This document shows, piece by piece, positions 54,183 to 64,000 of a stretch of 64,000 bases of DNA. The first letter of the stretch is position 1. The number at the start of each line of letters is the position of its first letter. The notes under the pieces were generated by a model. That model saw nothing but the letters and a program-made list of their open reading frames with translations. It ran no database searches and was not told the DNA's origin. Made by a program: the position numbers and the translations under genes. Source of the DNA: Paenibacillus profundus (GTDB lineage: Bacteria; Bacillota; Bacilli; Paenibacillales; Paenibacillaceae); contig NZ_JAJNBZ010000014.1 of NCBI RefSeq assembly GCF_021369635.1, forward strand, positions 32,579 to 96,578, given 5' to 3'.

Positions 54183-55154
54183 TTACTGAGAGAGGCGGGT
54201 AGCCAGATCGTACAGCCCCATGTTGAATTCCTTCTTCGTGTTGACGACCAAATCGATATCCGTCGCCACAAGCTCTCCTTTGATAATACCGCAGCCTTTG
54301 CCAGACTCGCCTTCCATCAGCTTACGAACCGCGAAGTCGCCGAGACGGCTTGCCAAAATACGGTCAACCGCCGTAGGCGCGCCGCCGCGTTGAATATGTC
54401 CGAGAACCGTTACGCGCGGTTCGACAGTCGGGCAGCGTTCAATAATGCCTTGCGCGACATCTTCTCCACGACCTACACCTTCGGCCACAATGACGATGCT
54501 GTGGCGTTTGCCGCATTCGAAGTTCTCCTTCATGCGCTGCGCCACTTCATCGATGCTGAATGCCACTTCCGGCACGAGAATCGACTCCGCACCGCTTGCC
54601 AGCCCAGCATACAGCGCGATATCGCCGCAATGGCGTCCCATCACTTCCACGACGGAAGAGCGTTCGTGCGAGCTCATCGTATCGCGAAGCTTGTTGACCG
54701 CATCGACGACAACGCTAACCGCTGTATCGAAGCCGATTGTGTAGTCCGTGAAGGAAATATCATTATCAATCGTACCTGGCAGCCCCATTGTCTTAATGCC
54801 GAGCTTGCTCAATTTGTTAGCGCCTTGGTAGGAACCGTCTCCACCGATGACGATAAGGCCGTCGATGCCGTGAGCACGCAAAATTTCCGCGCCTTTTTGC
54901 TGGCCTTCCGCCGTTCTGAACTCTTGGCAGCGTGCCGATTGCAATATCGTTCCGCCGCGTTGGATAATATCACCGACGCTGCGAATATCCATTGGGCGAA
55001 TATCTTGATTGATAAGCCCTTGATAACCGCGTTGAACTCCATACACTTCAATTCCATTGTACAGCGCCGTGCGAACCACCGCACGGATAGCAGCATTCAT
55101 TCCTTGAGAGTCTCCGCCGCTTGTCAATACGGCAATCTTTTTTACAGCAGTCAT
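54183..55154 (-). CDS. pfkA: ATP-dependent 6-phosphofructokinase
   Basis: 323 residues, Bacillus-type tetrameric Pfk. It phosphorylates fructose 6-phosphate at the committed step of glycolysis. GGDSQGMNAAIR (ATP-binding loop), IGGDGSYQGA, PGTIDNDI (catalytic Asp) and the VMGRHCGDIAL substrate region are present. GGGAGG precedes the start. The usual pyk partner is not next to it here; instead ytpB is upstream with a 21-bp gap, so they may be cotranscribed. Confidence 0.95.
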   Translation of the reverse strand: MTAVKKIAVLTSGGDSQGMNAAIRAVVRTALYNGIEVYGVQRGYQGLINQDIRPMDIRSVGDIIQRGGTILQSARCQEFRTAEGQQKGAEILRAHGIDGLIVIGGDGSYQGANKLSKLGIKTMGLPGTIDNDISFTDYTIGFDTAVSVVVDAVNKLRDTMSSHERSSVVEVMGRHCGDIALYAGLASGAESILVPEVAFSIDEVAQRMKENFECGKRHSIVIVAEGVGRGEDVAQGIIERCPTVEPRVTVLGHIQRGGAPTAVDRILASRLGDFAVRKLMEGESGKGCGIIKGELVATDIDLVVNTKKEFNMGLYDLATRLSQ

Positions 55155-55175
55155 GTTGTTTCCTCCCTCTAATCC

Positions 55176-56258
55176 TCAATACATATGTTTACGTATCCAG
55201 CGGCTGTTCAGCCAAAAAAACAATCGCATCAACGGACTATTTCTCATTAATCGCTTGGATACGTTTTTCACTTCTTCTTGTTCTCTCACTTTTGAGTCGG
55301 ATAAATATAGAGCAAGGAGCCCTTCGATGATCATACGATGAAAGCGTCCTTCCGGCAGTGAACTAATTCGCACCGTCGCAATTTCTGCAATATGGCCGAT
55401 CCGCTCCACTACCTTGCCTTGCCCATCGTAATAATTGCAGAAGTTCAAATCCCCGCCGACTCTGTCTTCTTCTTGGTCAATCAAGTAATCAAGCAGAATA
55501 TGCAATCCGCATACGTATGGAAAATAGGCCTCGCGAATTTGCTCCACTTCTCGATTCGTCAAATGCTCGTCCGCCGCAGCTAAAAACAACTGAAACACAC
55601 CGAGTGTGGACCCTGTTGCCGCCGCGAACTCATTCCATGCCAGTTCTGGATATTCAGCCTCGTAGGATTGCCACCACGTGAGCAGCGCGTCTTCCCGCTT
55701 GTCTGGATGAATATGCTTATAGACTTGCAGGTCAGTATAAAGCCCGACGAGACGCACAATACTTGACTGTGCGGTTGAATATCCCGGCAATCTTGCAATA
55801 CTGGCACGGCATTGTTCCACTAACGCATGCAAGTAGCCGCCATCATCCTTATCTTCTCTTAACGCATAATAATCCTTAAGCGGCTCCTCCGGCTGAACCG
55901 CATCCAGCATTGACTGGTGCAGCAATCGAAAATCATCCGGATCCATAGAGGTGCTGCGATCACATAAATTGTCCAAATAATCGCTAATAGTCTGAAATGC
56001 TACAATGAGCGGAATTAACACATCACGCACCTCTAACCGAGCTGCAGCATACACCGCACCGCCTTCACAGTGAAATTGCTTGCTAGCAATGCTCGCCAGC
56101 GCCTGCTTGCGCAATTCCTCATTCGGTATAAGTTCCGCCCGCTTCTGCCATGCCGACAATGCGGAACGAACTTCCGGCAGTATGTATTTATATACGCGGT
56201 ACATGAGCCCGATCGGTTCTTTCGGAGCAGATGTACGACGTTGGCTTTGCTGGTTCAA
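55176..56258 (-). CDS. ytpB: YtpB/DUF2600 terpene-synthase-like protein
   Basis: 360 residues, all-helical. The TISDYLDNLCDRSTS motif is the Asp-rich site of YtpB, a tetraprenyl-beta-curcumene synthase of B. subtilis sesquarterpene synthesis; HILLDYLIDQEEDRVGGDLN is a second Asp-rich site. TTG start after GGAGG. It is cytoplasmic. It is directly upstream of pfkA on the same strand. No other sesquarterpene gene is next to it. Confidence 0.9.
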   Translation of the reverse strand: MNQQSQRRTSAPKEPIGLMYRVYKYILPEVRSALSAWQKRAELIPNEELRKQALASIASKQFHCEGGAVYAAARLEVRDVLIPLIVAFQTISDYLDNLCDRSTSMDPDDFRLLHQSMLDAVQPEEPLKDYYALREDKDDGGYLHALVEQCRASIARLPGYSTAQSSIVRLVGLYTDLQVYKHIHPDKREDALLTWWQSYEAEYPELAWNEFAAATGSTLGVFQLFLAAADEHLTNREVEQIREAYFPYVCGLHILLDYLIDQEEDRVGGDLNFCNYYDGQGKVVERIGHIAEIATVRISSLPEGRFHRMIIEGLLALYLSDSKVREQEEVKNVSKRLMRNSPLMRLFFWLNSRWIRKHMY

Positions 56259-56364
56259 GGATAACCTCCGTTCTCCATCGGTCTAGCTGTGAATGCACTC
56301 ATTTTAGCCACAACTATTATATTACGAAGTGACAGTTTGCACAAACCTTCTGATGGCTTCTATA

Positions 56365-56682
56365 TTAGTGGTGGATTTTGGCATCCATCTCTTGATGGCT
56401 GTTGTACCACAGATGCAAATCGTTGATGATGCTGGCCAGCTCGGCAATCTCCGAATTGAGACGGCAGGAGACTTCGAATTGCTCCTCGTCATACAGAGCG
56501 TTCTGCTTGCCTATGATATCCCGCTCCAGCGCTTTTATCCGATCCGGTATCAACCCTCGAATCTCTTCCCATTTTGCCAAAATAGCCGATCGTTCATCCC
56601 AATGGAGCGATTCCCAAGCGACATGCAGAACCGGCACTTGTATGCCTAACCGGCCGTCCCGTTCAAATACAAAACTCCCCAT
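56365..56682 (-). CDS. Small protein with a UVR-like motif
   Basis: 105 residues, soluble. Residues about 70-100 (LYDEEQFEVSCRLNSEIAEL) resemble the UVR motif of UvrB/UvrC and of McsA-type partners: a helix-turn-helix with a Glu-x-Phe-Glu and an Arg-Leu-x-x-Glu-Ile core. The start at 56682 follows GAGAGGG; an ATG at 56823 has no ribosome-binding site. The family is not named by me. It lies upstream of ytpB on the same strand, with a gap of about 105 bp. Confidence 0.55.
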   Translation of the reverse strand: MGSFVFERDGRLGIQVPVLHVAWESLHWDERSAILAKWEEIRGLIPDRIKALERDIIGKQNALYDEEQFEVSCRLNSEIAELASIINDLHLWYNSHQEMDAKIHH

Positions 56683-56984
56683 GCTGACAACCCTCTCTCT
56701 TAAAATGAAGGACCAGCTGACGCTGACCCGATTCGTGGATATGTCGGTAAGATGTGCCTGAACGTTCAGGTTAGAGCAACTTAGCAGGAATGTATCATTG
56801 ACCATGGATAAAGTAAACGACATCGCGCACGCTGCTCACACGGATCAGCGTGCCGTTCATGACAACTAAATAACCTCAACAGGAATAAGTAAACTTATTA
56901 TAACATGAATCTTGTCCCTTATTATTCAAGGAAAGAAGCTTACCTCCTGCCAGAAGCATGCTATACTAGACCGTAATCTTTTTT

Positions 56985-57020
56985 AGAGGTTGTTCAAAAA
57001 ATCACCTATTGATCACGAAC
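56985..57020. repeat. Short interspersed repeat, copy 7
   Basis: AGAGGTTGTTCAAAAAATC then ACCTATTGATCACGAAC matches the left half of the repeat family. It lies upstream of the MFS gene. Confidence 0.65.
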
Positions 57021-57077
57021 TTTTACGAAATCATCATTTCATACCAGCTGGTCAAGACTGCATAGGAGGAGCTCACA

Positions 57078-58274
57078 ATGCTACACACAGCGCAGAGAAA
57101 TAATGAAGCGCATTGGCTGCGCGCTTTTACATTTACGATATTTATGACGACCTCGGTAGTCGTCTCCTATTTTCCGCTGTACTACAAAGCGCTTGGCTTT
57201 TCGAGCGTGCAGATTGGAATGCTCTATTCCATCGGGCCACTCGTATCCATTGTATCCAACCTGTTCTGGGGCGTAACAAGCGACAAGCTCGGTACCGTAA
57301 AAAAAGTGCTTATCGTGCTGCTCGCAGCTCAAATTGTGCTGTCTGTCGTATTGAGCCAATTCACTTCCTTTGGCGCGGTTGTTGCCATGTTGATTTGCTT
57401 TTACTTCTTTTACTTTCCGATTTACCCGCTAAGCGACAGCTTCGCAATTATTACGGCCCAATCTCAAGGCAAGAGCTTCATCGGGATCCGTGTCTTCGGT
57501 TCTATCGGCTTTGCCGTATCAGCGATCATCTTCGGCATGGTGCTGCGTTCTGTGGGCGCTCATTATAGCGTATGGGTCGTCGTAATGTTAGGCATCCTTT
57601 CCCTTGTGCTGGCCTTCTTCTTGACCGATAAACGCGCTACGTTGAAGAAAATGGAGTTTTCAGGGTTATGGGCTGTTTTGAAACAACGGGAAGTCTTGCT
57701 GTTCTTTCTGTTTGTACTGCTGCTTGCAATAGCGCATCGTCTGAACGAAGCATTTCTTGGCTTATCGCTCTCCCAATTAGGAGCAGATGAATCATTGATC
57801 GGCTGGGCATGGATGCTTTCTGCGTTGAGTGAAATCCCCATCTTCTTCCTATTAAATGCGTTCGGGGACAAATTCAAGGAGCTGCCGCTGCTTGCCTTCT
57901 CCGGACTAACTTACGCTATCCGATTGCTTCTCGTTGCGTATATGCAGAACCCGGTGTGGATTGTCTCCACCCAGTTAATGCACAGCATTTCGTTCGGCAT
58001 ATTTTATTTTGTAGCCGTACGCTATATTAGCCGAATCATTCCGGACGAATACCGTTCGACAGGGCTAGCGCTCTATACGATCGTCTGGTCGAGCATCGCC
58101 GGGTTGTTGAGCGGAACGCTTGGCGGCGTGCTGCTGGAAGCATACGGCAAAGATACCGTCTATCACGTCGGTGCGATATTCGCATTCGCCGCTTGTCTCG
58201 GGTTCATGATGCTTGCGCTTCAATCGCATTATGCAGAAACGGGATCTCGTTGGCCGATTCGACGCAGACGTTGA
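57078..58274 (+). CDS. MFS transporter, LacY/nucleoside-symporter-like (MFS_1-like)
   Basis: 398 residues, twelve membrane helices. SYFPLYYKALGFSSVQIGML and LFWGVTSDKLGTVKKVLI are typical of the YwbF/HsrA-like MFS_1-like branch. SLSQLGADESLIGWAWMLSA opens the second half. It likely imports a sugar or related solute; substrate unknown. AGGAGG lies 7 bases before the start. Confidence 0.85.
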   Translation: MLHTAQRNNEAHWLRAFTFTIFMTTSVVVSYFPLYYKALGFSSVQIGMLYSIGPLVSIVSNLFWGVTSDKLGTVKKVLIVLLAAQIVLSVVLSQFTSFGAVVAMLICFYFFYFPIYPLSDSFAIITAQSQGKSFIGIRVFGSIGFAVSAIIFGMVLRSVGAHYSVWVVVMLGILSLVLAFFLTDKRATLKKMEFSGLWAVLKQREVLLFFLFVLLLAIAHRLNEAFLGLSLSQLGADESLIGWAWMLSALSEIPIFFLLNAFGDKFKELPLLAFSGLTYAIRLLLVAYMQNPVWIVSTQLMHSISFGIFYFVAVRYISRIIPDEYRSTGLALYTIVWSSIAGLLSGTLGGVLLEAYGKDTVYHVGAIFAFAACLGFMMLALQSHYAETGSRWPIRRRR

Positions 58275-58471
58275 ATGAATTCGATACGGGAACATTAATC
58301 ATGCTTCCAAGATCAACACGGTTTCGTTGCAATTTTCCATCCGTGCCGTATAATAAGGGTAGGTCTTAGTACAAGGTCTTAATCTTAATTATATACAGTC
58401 TGCAATTGTACAAACCATCATTTTACGATAGCTTAGGCTGCCTAAGGGCAACCTCGGCGGAGGGATCAGAC

Positions 58472-59122
58472 ATGACAACGTATGAAATCATGAAAGAAGT
58501 CATTCACGAACGCCGCAGCGTGCGACGTTATGAGGACCGTCCGGTAACGGTGGAAGATGTAAGGGAACTCATCGATTGTGCGCGATATGCGCCGAGCGAT
58601 ACGAACTCTCAGACATGGGAATTCATCGCGATCTTGAACCCCGAATTGATCGCTCGGATTGAACAGCTTACATGGGATGCCTTGCATACGCGCGCGGAGC
58701 AGGCTGAAGCCCAAGGCTTAGCGAAGGAAGCCCGATTGCTCGTCAAATCGTTCGGCCCGTACGCAACCGCTTTTTCCAATGCGCCTGCGCTTATTATATG
58801 TCTGGCGTCCCCGTATACGTCCAAATTCCGCGAGCGCATCTTCGATCCGATTGGGCTCGTGCCATCCACGGTGTGGGATGAGGAAGGCATCAAGAGCAGC
58901 TGCTTGGCGATTCAGAACTTCATGCTCGCAGCGCATGCCCGCGGTTTGGCGACCTGTCCGATGACCGGTCCCGTGCTCTTGGCTGACCAACAAATCAAGG
59001 ATCTGCTGGACATCCCTGAAGATCGTCAGGTTAACATGGTGCTTGCGCTCGGATACCCTTCGGACACGCCAGCGAAGCTGCCCCGCAAGCCGGTAGAAGA
59101 CATTTTACGTATTATCGAATAA
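58472..59122 (+). CDS. Nitroreductase family protein
   Basis: 216 residues, FMN-dependent. ERRSVRRYEDRPVTVEDVRE and ARYAPSDTNSQTWEF are the N-terminal FMN-contact motifs. ACLAIQNFMLAAHARGLAT-like SSCLAIQNFMLAAHARGLAT and VLALGYPSDTPAKLPRKPVE complete it. Probably reduces nitro compounds or quinones. ATG at 58472 follows GGAGGG; an upstream reading extension lacks a ribosome-binding site. Confidence 0.9.
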   Translation: MTTYEIMKEVIHERRSVRRYEDRPVTVEDVRELIDCARYAPSDTNSQTWEFIAILNPELIARIEQLTWDALHTRAEQAEAQGLAKEARLLVKSFGPYATAFSNAPALIICLASPYTSKFRERIFDPIGLVPSTVWDEEGIKSSCLAIQNFMLAAHARGLATCPMTGPVLLADQQIKDLLDIPEDRQVNMVLALGYPSDTPAKLPRKPVEDILRIIE

Positions 59123-59172
59123 AGAAGCCCCATTTGGACACGCGCGAGTACGGGAACTTATCCCACTCACGA

Positions 59173-59219
59173 CACAAGCCCCTTCGTCCTTTCCAGCAGG
59201 AAAGAGCAGAGGGGCTTGT
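59173..59219. terminator. Hairpin after the nitroreductase gene
   Basis: ACAAGCCCCT pairs with AGGGGCTTGT, with an inner TCCTTTCC/GGAAAGA stem. No clear T-tract on either strand, so termination is less sure. Confidence 0.5.
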
Positions 59220-59358
59220 CTATAATTACAACTTGCCGCACATCGTCATTATCTTCGAAAGAATCCATCATTTTCATCAGCTTCTCCGCATTCTCGCCAT
59301 CACCCACTGGTTGTTCTTCACTTGGTCCGCTTTCCGGTCAAAAAGAAGGGAAGTGACA

Positions 59359-60228
59359 TCACTCCAACGATTCCTCCCTTGCCGCAATTCCTCCATGAAG
59401 CTGGCGGAATTGAGCGGGCGTCATTCCTTCTTGCTGCTTGAAACGTTGAATAAAATAGCTGGCATGCTGAAATCCGACCTCATTGCCGATTTCACTGACG
59501 GACAGTTCAGGCTGGCTCATTAACAATTGCATTGATTTGCGGATACGAAGCCGGTTCACATATTGAAGGGGGCGAAACCCCATCGAGCGGCGAAATAACG
59601 TGCATACATACTGCGGAGAGATATTGATTCGATCCGCCATCTGCTGCAACGTCACTTCCTTCATATAATGTTCATGAATCCAGTCTAACAAAGGGGCTAG
59701 CGATTCGATCCCCTGCTTCGGCTGTCGTCCAGCTTTGCCGGTATCCGCCCAACCGCATCGCCCCCATGCCATTACCAGCTCATACGCGAGCGAAGATAAT
59801 ACAGTCCCTTGACCGTAAGCAGAATCGCTTAGCAGCGCAAGCGCGCGCCGGATCGGATCCATTGTAATATCGGGCGATCTCAACGTCATATGCGACGATT
59901 GGCGGATGTTCACCGTAGACAGCAGTTCTTGCGCCAGTGCACCTTGAAAGCCGAACCAATATATTCCCCACGGTTCTTCCATGGGCTTGTATTCATGCGG
60001 AACATCGGGAAACAGGAGGACGCCTTGCCCCGAACTTATCTCAATTGTCTCCTCGTGCCCTTCCCAACGGAATATTCCTCGGCCGGAAGTGCATTGCAGC
60101 CATTGGTAATCAGGATAGCCATGCGGCCGATCAATTTCGGTCTGATGACTCCAGCTCCCCACCGTAGTGACGATGAGCGGCAATGTTCGCTCCTTGTCGG
60201 TAAGCATAGGGAAGTGCAAGCTGTCCAT
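59359..60228 (-). CDS. AraC family transcriptional regulator
   Basis: 289 residues. N-terminal cupin-like sugar-binding domain (about 10-160; YPDYQWLQCTSGRGIF and PDVPHEYKPMEEPWGIYWFG). C-terminal double helix-turn-helix (about 180-280; VTLQQMADRINISPQYVCTL and LSVSEIGNEVGFQHASYFIQ). It is divergent from lacZ across 198 bp and probably controls it in response to a beta-galactoside or related sugar. AAAGGGG precedes the start. Confidence 0.9.
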   Translation of the reverse strand: MDSLHFPMLTDKERTLPLIVTTVGSWSHQTEIDRPHGYPDYQWLQCTSGRGIFRWEGHEETIEISSGQGVLLFPDVPHEYKPMEEPWGIYWFGFQGALAQELLSTVNIRQSSHMTLRSPDITMDPIRRALALLSDSAYGQGTVLSSLAYELVMAWGRCGWADTGKAGRQPKQGIESLAPLLDWIHEHYMKEVTLQQMADRINISPQYVCTLFRRSMGFRPLQYVNRLRIRKSMQLLMSQPELSVSEIGNEVGFQHASYFIQRFKQQEGMTPAQFRQLHGGIAAREESLE

Positions 60229-60297
60229 GGGTATCGCCCCTTTCCTTCGCCGTCAACATTCCAGTTGTATTTGTTTCATATCCTTATATGTACTATA

Positions 60298-60371
60298 AAA
60301 TCGTTAGATTGAAAAGCATCAGAATCCCGTCCTATCATATAAATAGATACAAAATCATGTTCAAATCGTTA
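60298..60371. promoter_or_regulatory. Direct repeats between the AraC gene and lacZ
   Basis: AAATCGTTA occurs at 60298-60306 and 60363-60371, 65 bp apart (about six turns), in the divergent promoter interval. AraC-type regulators often bind spaced direct repeats. Confidence 0.4.
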
Positions 60372-60411
60372 TATATCTGTGCCCGTATCTATTAAAATGA
60401 CACGTTCATAG

Positions 60412-63639
<3,228 letters not shown>

Positions 63640-63652
63640 CTAAGACATCATC

Positions 63653-63696
63653 AGAAGCACAGTGAGGCCCGGTTGACCGCGCCTCACTGTGCTTCT
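63653..63696 (+). terminator. Terminator after lacZ
   Basis: AGAAGCACAGTGAGGC pairs with GCCTCACTGTGCTTCT. The T-tract is absent on the plus strand; the long stem suggests termination still. Confidence 0.6.
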
Positions 63697-63706
63697 AAAA
63701 ATAAAC

Positions 63707-63749
63707 AGCAAAAAAGCAGCCTCGCCGAATGAACGGAACAAGGCTGCTT
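63707..63749 (-). terminator. Terminator of the cold-shock gene
   Basis: AAGCAGCCT pairs with AGGCTGCTT; on the minus strand TTTTTTGC follows. Confidence 0.85.
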
Positions 63750-63804
63750 GGCTTTGCTATTGTACACTATTTATAGATGACGATCCCCTAGCCGGGTAAT
63801 CTCA

Positions 63805-64000
63805 TTATAATTTAATGACATTAGCAGCTTGTGGACCACGGTTTCCTTGGGTAATTTCGAATTCAACCTCTTGACCTTCGTCCAAAGCTTTGAATCCGTC
63901 GCCTTGGATTGCGGAATAATGAACGAATACATCTTCACCGTTCTCCACTTGAATAAATCCGTAGCCTTTCTCTGCGTTAAACCATTTTACAATACCTTTC
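63805..64000 (-). CDS. Cold-shock protein, Csp family (partial, 5' end beyond window)
   Basis: At least 64 residues are visible. [20 protein letters not shown] contains the RNP1 motif (KGYGFI) and [10 protein letters not shown] the RNP2 motif (VFVHY). [20 protein letters not shown] and VIKL is the usual C-terminus. Only the first two or three residues are missing. It is an RNA and single-stranded DNA chaperone. Several paralogues usually exist, so the letter is not assigned. Confidence 0.93.
   Translation of the reverse strand, partial: KGIVKWFNAEKGYGFIQVENGEDVFVHYSAIQGDGFKALDEGQEVEFEITQGNRGPQAANVIKL

Noticed and set aside
54066-55172. A 368-codon plus-strand frame opposite pfkA
   Set aside because: It is antisense to a complete phosphofructokinase gene and has no family features.

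Overview
The window looks like chromosomal DNA of a low-to-middle GC, spore-former-type Firmicute, most probably Paenibacillus or a close Paenibacillaceae relative. This rests on gene content: YtpB (DUF2600), class 2 PyrD, CimA citramalate synthase, CshA, YugP, YitT, YesL, Tpx, RelQ, a large multidomain GH18 chitinase, many AGGAGG ribosome-binding sites and frequent TTG starts. No rRNA, tRNA, CRISPR array, phage or intact insertion sequence was seen.

Layout: 1-4.3 kb holds a 57-bp tandem repeat, a ribulose-monophosphate formaldehyde module (hxlA-hxlB-hxlR), a GNAT acetyltransferase and a CNNM/CBS membrane protein. 4.4-5.9 kb has a DUF1836 protein and a small secreted protein. 6.1-8.8 kb is a sulfide-detoxification pair (sqr-cstB). 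9-11.1 kb is a DeoR regulator plus a GlcP-like sugar transporter, preceded by a consensus promoter and a roughly 10-bp-phased repeat array. 11.3-13.8 kb is pyrD-relQ-DUF309. 14.0-21.9 kb encodes an envelope cluster: a CHASE2 adenylate cyclase, a secreted FecR-domain protein, a secreted NHL-repeat/copper-amine-oxidase-N protein and a membrane-anchored L,D-transpeptidase. 22-25.8 kb has ferredoxin, a Y-family polymerase with a LexA box, and cimA.

25.9-38.5 kb is a run of housekeeping and membrane genes: a TlpA-like thioredoxin, MFS, JAMM peptidase, MerR, YugP, LysR, rhomboid, Tpx, a DUF1499-like protein, a probable 6S RNA, YesL, CshA, YitT, DUF3906 and an FMN reductase. A family of short interspersed repeats sits at gene ends throughout this part. 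38.6-46.9 kb has a cytoplasmic sulfatase, a 41-bp minisatellite and a complete oppABCDF operon. 47.4-52.9 kb has a segmental duplication (DUF3899 gene plus chitinase 3' end) beside a 1214-residue chitinase with two GH18 domains. 53-54.1 kb is a repeat-rich gene-free stretch related to the repeats at the window start. 54.2-64 kb has pfkA, the terpene-synthase-like ytpB, a UVR-motif small protein, MFS, nitroreductase, an AraC regulator divergent from a GH2 beta-galactosidase, and the start of a cold-shock protein gene that runs off the window.

The least-described assemblies are the CHASE2 cyclase-FecR-NHL-L,D-transpeptidase cluster, the phased TAAGT array in front of the DeoR gene, and the interspersed repeats located at gene ends. 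All functions are inferred by reading protein motifs; no database search was run.
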